NCBI GenBank assembly: GCA_034387635.1
Contig: JAOANU010000026.1
Location: forward strand, 186,001-250,000
From: Rhodosporidiobolus odoratus
Taxonomy: Eukaryota > Basidiomycota > Microbotryomycetes > Sporidiobolales > Sporidiobolaceae
Reading direction: 5' to 3'
Length of the DNA: 64,000 nucleotides
Every line of letters starts with the position of its first letter. The stretch's first letter is position 1. A model generated the notes under the pieces. It was not told the DNA's origin. It did not search any database and worked only from the letters and a program-made list of their open reading frames with translations. Both the position numbers and the translations under genes were made by a program. This document shows, piece after piece, positions 58,201-64,000 of the stretch.

Positions 58201-59686
58201 TACTGTGGCTGTTTCCGAGAAGACGTTCGAACTCGATGACCTTTCTCTTCGACTCGATCTTCTCCGCATTCAGCCTAACGCCCTCGCGTCATCGACACCT
58301 TGCAAGGCAGTTCCGCGCGCCTCTTCCTCGCGGCTGCTCGACGATTCCCTAACCGATTCACCAGCACTACGCCAATCCCCTATCGTAAAGACCACGCCGT
58401 CGAAGCCCAATCTTCACCCTGAAGTTGTCGCTACGGCGCAGGCCGCTCTCGCCGCCGAGCGATCGTCGAGCGTGCTGAAGAGGGCATTGCTAAGTGTTCG
58501 AGGACAGACCCCGCTCATCAACCGCGCGGCTTGTACTGCCAGCAAGCCCGCCCCAGCCGGCGTGAGCAAGCCCGTTACCGACCTGCAATTGGCCTTCTCT
58601 CGAGGGCCGATCACCGGAGATCGGCTTCCTCGCCCTCGAAGGCTCTCCCCGCCCCCGTCACCGAGGGAACCCTCGCCTGAGCCAGAACTGCCGACCTTCG
58701 CTAGCCCCGCACTGGCTTCGATTCCGCCGACTAGTTTCCCTTCCTTCTCTTCTCCCGCCCCGGCAAAGCCCCTCTTCGGCTCGTCAGCTCTCGCTTCACC
58801 TGCCTTCTCGGCCACGCCGAAGCCACTCTTCCCACCCACCTCTGCACCGACCAATACTCCGTCCACTCCGCTCTCATTCTCCGCCTCACCGTCGAGCCTT
58901 TTCGGCACCAGCGGTACCGCTGCACCACCCGCCTTCCCATCTCTCAGCCTCAAGGCGGCGCCGCAGATCTCCTTCGCTCAACCGATTCTTCCCTCCCCTA
59001 CTGCGCCTCCCAGTCTGAATGGTGCCACGACATCGCCTGTCGCGGCTGCTCCTTCTCGCGGTTCCGGTGCGGCTCGTCAATCTAGCAGCCGCACACACAG
59101 CGGAGCGGTTCAGCTCAAGCCCAGCAGCGGCGCAACCCCGCCGACCAGCACGGTCAGTTTCGACTGGGGTCCTCTCCCAGCAGCCGCGACACCAAGCAAA
59201 GGTGCAGCAAGCCCAAGCGGGTTCGTCAGCTTCTCATCGCCTTTGCCTTCGCCCGCTCCGCCTTCTCCCGCGCCAGCGGTCAAGTCAAGTGGCTTCTCCT
59301 TCGGCTCGACCACCCCGGTGGGCACCGCGAACCCTACCTCTGCGCCGTCGTATGCTGGTGCAGCAGCTCCGCCTGCAGGAGGGTTCAACTTTGCCTCCTT
59401 TGGGGGAGGTGGTGGTGCGGCACCCCCTCTCCTCGGAAAGGCCCCTGCCTTCTCATTCAGTGGCTTTGGCACGGCGGCGCCTGTCGCGACACCTGCGCCT
59501 ATCGGGGTCGAAGAGGGCGACGAGGAAGAGGAGGGAGAGGAAGAAGAAGAGTTTGCTGAGGAGGAGGAAGGCGAGGGAGTTGACGAGGAATGGGAAGGGG
59601 AGGAGGGTGAGTTTGACGATGATGACTACGGAGACGAAGAGGAAGGATTGGACACGATTAGTGAGGGTGAAGAAGAGGATGTTTGA
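52294..59686 (+). CDS. NUP159: FG nucleoporin, Nup159/Nup214 type
   Basis: Cytoplasmic-face nucleoporin that docks the DEAD-box protein Dbp5 for mRNA export. MGMEAPEQEVD joins FLTLVPPVQGATLKLTEQPY, then NLLALSNEFGWVVAANGGDQ and GFSLYSLPLLR, VDFLRFAHGETKVLAGLRDG, TIGVYSLKAL, CWSVKGKQLAVGLSNNGGII, QLTPEGELKASLPLPAAL and VRHLEWLENNVFFVVYARP: the N-terminal beta-propeller. A very long FG region follows, with GFGAF, SAFGS and many FSFAP units. An acidic tract at about 56190-56340 is followed by more FG. Past 57300 comes a helical segment (GEFVKAYLGVGKDFEI, LRDNARLIRSFVTDL, KRRVEELKGIVLK, AVRAKIEQLEEHMGAIKDKV), the expected Nup82-complex coiled coil. More FG sequence and a strongly acidic end (EEEGLDTISEGEEEDV) close the protein. 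Total about 2,200 residues. The start ATG is the one that splices to the propeller. Confidence 0.9.
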
Positions 59687-60959
59687 GCGGGAAGACGATT
59701 GAGCTGGTGGATTGGCTTTCGTCGGACGGAGGAATACCAATCTTGGATGTTTGCGCACCACCGTTGCCGAACCGCTGCCTGGATGAGCTGCCGTCATAAA
59801 AGCTTTTCCGTCTCGCGGGCCAAAGCATGCTAGTCTGACTGCACGAGTCTGCACTGCTCTTAGGCTCGTTGTGCAGAGAAAAAGGCCGTCTTCAACCAAG
59901 TAGCAAAGCGGCGCTATCACAGAAGACTGCGCTGATTGCCTTCCTTGACGCTCTGACAGCTGTATAGATCCGCGCGACTTTGTTGCGTGCTGGTCTTACC
60001 GGGTAGAGCGCGACGTAAGAAGGGGGCCGAACAGAAGCGACTTGAGAAGGTCGTATCAGCCACTACCCCAGCCTGCTGTTGTGTACAATCGTGCGTGCCC
60101 ACCGTGTTGCCGTTGGTCAAGCCTCATCATGGCGCAATCAGTGTGAGTGTGCCAGCAGGGGTTCATTGGGTTACAGACTTCCACAGCGCCAGTGGGTCTG
60201 CCTGCACACAGGCCTGCTACAGCCCCCTCCTTATGTAAGAAAAGCGGTTCCAATGTGTCTCGACATCTTACCTGGTTCACTGAAGCTGGCAGTATGTGCA
60301 TGGCAATGCAGCGGTCATCCACGAAGTGCACGATCTCGGCCAGCTTTTCAACGAAAATCGGCTCGAAATTAAAGCAAAGCGTGACAGGCTTCAGGCCGGA
60401 CTTCAGAGGGCAATGGTTGTGTTCAGCCCTGAGCAGGTAGCAGCTGTACGTCGCGCGATTGCTGGCCGAGCTCAGTTCCTTCGACGCGGGAGGGACGAGG
60501 ACAAGCTCTCAATGGCAGAGCTGGAAAAGGTGGGGCACGGGTCTTGCTTGCAGTCCGGTCATGACCTCTTCGATGTTGCTAACAAGGTCTTCAAGATTTC
60601 GTGGGAAGTCAACACTCGATTGCGAAAATGAAAATACGCACCGTTCCGCACTTTGGCATAGCATGACTAAGCATGACTGGGAGGCCAGGAACAGGTAGTG
60701 CAGTTCATGGCCTCAAGGAGAGGCAGAGAGTGTCAACGAACAGGCTGTATGGGAAGCAAGCATGGACAGGCCCAATGGTATTCAATGCAAGGAGGATTGC
60801 TTCACGTCTCTCCTCAGAAAGGTTCGTGAGAAACACTGCACTTTGTATATTAGCCCTCAACGTGCTGGGAGAACAGCTGCTCCTGCTCCTCATCCCCGTA
60901 CTAAGCCTCCCTGTACGCTCGCTTGCATCTCACCCTCGAACCCCCCGTCTCCAAGCTGC
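59687..60959. other. Convergent intergenic region with a coding-like fragment
   Basis: About 1.27 kb between the 3' ends of the nucleoporin and channel genes. It contains the fragment listed at 60285-60631 and otherwise nothing recognisable. A C-rich AT-poor bias is absent, unlike the neighbouring genes. Confidence 0.4.
60285..60631 (+). pseudogene. Orphan coding-like fragment (~110 aa), unknown
   Basis: After a CTGGCAG acceptor-like site the frame reads HGNAAVIHEVHDLGQLFNEN, RLEIKAKRDRLQAGLQRAMV, VFSPEQVAAVRRAIAGRAQF, RRGRDEDKLSMAELEKVG and KVFKISWEVNTRLRK before TGA. The composition is strongly helical and unlike random frame in this GC range. No ATG starts the frame and no upstream exon was found, so a gene relic or the last exon of a lost gene is likely. 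I do not recognise the family. Confidence 0.3.
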
Positions 60960-63900
60960 CTAATCAGCCAACCCCTCCGCCCCATCCGTCTCCGCATCCA
61001 CCTTCTTCTCCTGCTTGCCTACTTTCTTCTCCTCAATCTCTCCCGCCTTCTCGAGTTTGTCTTCGCGAAGCGCGGCAACTTCTTCCCTGAGCGCTTTGAT
61101 TTCTCGGGAGAGTTCGAGGACCTACGTTGTGCTCACAGAAATCAGTGCATATCCAGGGGTAGGGTGAGAGTCAGAGAGTCGAACGCACGATAGCCAACGT
61201 TTTCCCCTCTGTACTTTGCTTCAGATCCGGCATCTTCGCCTTCAACTCCTTGAAACTGACCCTCGAAATTTGCATCCCCTCCGGCTCACCCGGGTGTCTA
61301 AACTCCCCTTCTCCCAAAGCCGAAGCTTGCGAAGAGCGAGACGTTTGCGAAGGGGAGGAGCTTGAAGCGCGGTACGGTTCGGGATTTTCTTCCGGTCCTT
61401 GATAATCATCTCGTTCTTTGATCAGGTCGTCTAAGTCGGAGGAGCGAAGCGGGTCGACGTGCGTGTCCCAGAGGGCGACGGCCGAGCTGTACACGCGAGT
61501 CAGAGACGGTGAGACTGAGGAAGCTGGCGCGACATCGCAGCAGCGGGGAGTCGCAGCGGGAATGAACGGGAGGGAGGGAAGGAAACAGGGGTGAAGGAAG
61601 GACATACATAGGCAGGAAGAACAACCCTCCCATTAACCACCTGTTCACGCTGGCATAAGCTTCCGCGGAAAGGAAGAACTCGAGGGGGAGGATGAATAGC
61701 TCGATGAGGTTGAACCTGCGTGGCAAGGAGTTAGAACGCTGGACGTCAGTCTGCGATCAGAGCGGAAGGGGACACAAGGCACGCACGGAGCCGGGTAGAC
61801 AAATTGATCTGGGGCTCGCACAGAGGCGATAGTTTTGCCGGCGAAGAAGGCGAGGAAGGTGGGTTCACTTTCGCCTGCGCGTTCAGCTAGGTAAGTCTTG
61901 CAGTTTGTCGTGGACATAGACACAAGCAACGGCGCAGATAGGCGGAAACTGGAACACACCAACGCATTGGTCATAACTCGTCGAGAACAATGCAACCAGG
62001 ACATTGAGGAGAATGACCAGAGTGGCGATCGACCAGGCGTAATACTGCAGTACCACCAGAGAGCTATCAGCGTTGGACTCGTGACGAGGAAGAAGAGATG
62101 CTCAGTGAGCCACGTACAAGGACAAGCCCGAAAGGATAGCCGCTCGAGTCTTCATCGAAGAAGTCAAAGTTCGGGGACCTGCGAGCGAAGCATCAAACGG
62201 AGGGACTTTTACAGGAGGGGAACGAGGAGGGGAAACGCACCCGAGTAGGGCTTGGAGGAGGTAGTTGAAAATAGCTGCACGGACCAGGCAGGCAAACGTT
62301 TCAATCAGTCTAGCTGCTTCCAATGGGACAGGCCAACATTGACCAGACAGCGCGGCGATTTTGACCCACCACGCGTGGAATCCCTCTTTTGATCCGCCAC
62401 ATCCAAGCCTGTAAGGGCTTGGCCAAACCCGACTCCGAGCAGGGAAAGGAGGACAAAGAAGACGGCGGATTCCTGCAAGTATCAGTCAAAAGCGACGGTG
62501 ATCAACACGACAGATCTGCATGAGGCGAGAGGTATAGCGGACCTTGAGCATTCGCCAGACTACGATCTGCAGAACGCCGAAGAAGCGGTAGAGGTCGAAA
62601 ACGGTGAGGAGTTTGGCCCAGATGAGGGGTGCGGCGGAGGAAAGCCATTCTGTGAAGCAGACGGACGATCATGAGTGTCGTGAAGTTGTCGTCAACAAGG
62701 GGCTGCTCGAGGGAAGGAGGCAAAGGCAGGAACGTACGGAAAGCCTGCATTCGATACTGAGACTGCTTCTCCGGGTCGTCGGTATGAAGGTCCATACAGC
62801 GGTACACGAACGCGACGAGCGAGATTATGTAGATACACCAGTTGACGAGTTGCCAGCTGCGGTACATAACCACACGTTAGCTGACGCCGAAATCACGTGG
62901 AAAACCGAGATGAAGGGAAATTCAGCGCACAACCCTGTCGCTGCGAACACCCCGATCTTCCAAATCCTTACTAGGTCCTCCACGAGATACCCAAGTAGTT
63001 GGATGTACAAGATCGAATCCTCGATTCCGAACCCTCGCTCGGGAGTTTGGATGGCGAAGGTGTAGCAGAAGAGAAAGAGGATCCAAAGGGCTATGCGGAA
63101 GAAAAACTGTCAAAGAGAGGTGATCACGAAGGAGGGTGGGTCAGTCAGCCATTGCGTCGACGGGTCGAGAAGGAACTGGCTGGCGAGGGTTAGACGAGAC
63201 GTACTTGATAGCGAGGAACTCCGATCCGGTCGGGTGTCCAGTGTCCGAGGAAGCCACCCTCACCCGCCTTGACCTTGTACTGCACCAGAAAGCGGGGTCC
63301 TTTTCAACAAGGTCCGGAAACGTCTAGGCAACGCGATATAGGAGAACGCACGATTTCGTACTCGACGTTACCTCCCTCCTTGAACCGCTGCACGAGTAAC
63401 CCTTTCCAGAGGGCGAAGACACATCGCTGGGCCTCGTTTGAAGAGAGGAAAAAGGTTGCGTGCTGGTCGACGGCGGATTCGAGGGCTACCAGAGAGAACG
63501 CCCGGGTCGAGGGTCAGTGTGCTGAACAATATCGCAAGAGAGTGTAGAAGTAGAGACATACCGCTAAGAGGCAACGTCTCATCTCCGTCCTCATCAACCG
63601 TGGTCCACCTCTTGCTCAACAACCCATACTGTTCCCTCATCTCTGCCCTAGCCACCAACTTCCTCGCAAGTGCCTCGCACGCCAATTTCCTACCCTCATT
63701 CTCGTCTGCGTCTGAGGGATTGAGTTTCATCTGTTCGCGGAAGTAGCGCCGGGCTTCGAGGAGGGCGAAAGGGAGACATTGGCGAAAATCTCCGGCAATG
63801 GTCGAGTAGGCGTCGATAACTTCGAGGGTGAGGATTGAGGACGTAGGCGAGGTAAGCTCGTCTGTAGATAGGAAGAAAGGTTAGTGCACAACTAGATGAG

Positions 63901-64000
63901 GGCAGCTAGGAGAGACTTGCCGAGATCCACCTCCAACGGTAACAGTTCGAGTGTGAGTGCCTGGATCCTCGTGACTATACGCTGTACAGTGCGTGGATGG
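60960..64000 (-). CDS. YVC1: Yvc1-type TRP vacuolar cation channel, 5' end outside window
   Basis: Homologue of the yeast vacuolar TRP channel Yvc1 (TRPY1), which releases Ca2+ from the vacuole on osmotic shock. Exons running leftward give the cytosolic N-terminal part (LTSPTSSILTLEVIDAYSTI, AGDFRQCLPFALLEARRYFR, EGRKLACEALARKLVARAEM, CVFALWKGLLVQRF). Membrane segments follow: ALWILFLFCYTFAIQTPERG, IQLLGYLVEDLVRIWKIGVF, WQLVNWCIYIISLVAFVYRC, EWLSSAAPLIWAKLLTVFDL, RMLKESAVFFVLLSLLGVGF, then GQALTGLD. The pore-side PIFNYLLQALLG, a DFFDEDSSGYPFGLVLYYAW acidic stretch and SIATLVILLNVLVALFSTSY complete the core. The C-tail has a coiled coil (LSREIKALREEVAALREDKL) and ends GAEGLAD before TAG. The acidic DFFDED cluster suits the known Ca2+-sensing acidic region of Yvc1, though here it lies by the pore. 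Introns are 55-100 nt. The first exons lie past base 64000. Confidence 0.88.

Overview
This window is nuclear DNA from a fungus, most probably a basidiomycete yeast or close relative (Pucciniomycotina, Sporidiobolales/Microbotryomycetes-like). Four things suggest this: GC-rich sequence; genes cut by many 50-170 nt introns with GTGCGT/GTACGT-type donors and CTRAC/TGAC branch sites; short intergenic gaps on both strands; and a eukaryotic gene content that includes Pho88/Snd3, Yvc1, Nup159, exportin-T, a TEA factor and a Zn2Cys6 factor. No operon, rRNA, tRNA or CRISPR array could be supported. The lineage assignment is inference from style, not from a marker gene. All families were assigned by eye from motifs; no search was run.

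Layout. 1-5 kb: the 3' part of an SCP2 sterol-carrier-domain gene, a decayed possible transposon-derived gene enclosed by ~220 bp direct repeats, and a double-HTH (Myb/SANT-like) protein. 5-12 kb: two minus-strand transcription factors, a TEA/ATTS-domain protein and a Zn2Cys6 protein. 12.5-17.7 kb: a small unknown gene divergent from exportin-T. 18-26 kb: two minus-strand tandem copies of a DUF6534-like multi-pass membrane protein, separated by a 3.4 kb gene-poor spacer full of short repeats. 27-36 kb: Pho88/Snd3, then three co-directional nuclear-looking genes (an FHA + double-HTH protein and two fast-evolving relatives). 36-46.5 kb: a PI-PLC X-domain phosphodiesterase and an SMP + triple-C2 lipid-transfer protein, both on the minus strand. 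46.8-59.7 kb: a plus-strand run of an alpha/beta hydrolase, a TRAP-alpha/Irc22-like ER protein, an SH3 protein of the Lsb1/Pin3 type, and a large FG nucleoporin of the Nup159/Nup214 type. 61-64 kb: a Yvc1-type TRP vacuolar cation channel whose 5' end lies outside the window.

Functional threads: RNA/protein traffic through the nuclear pore (exportin-T, Nup159), ER insertion/translocation (Pho88/Snd3, TRAP-alpha), phosphoinositide and membrane-contact lipid handling (PI-PLC-X, SMP-C2, SCP2, Yvc1) and transcriptional control (TEA, Zn2Cys6, HTH family). They are neighbours on a fungal chromosome and nothing shows they form one pathway. The least explained material is the double-HTH family, which keeps an intron at the same place and phase in two members 26 kb apart, and the repeat-rich spacer between the DUF6534 pair.
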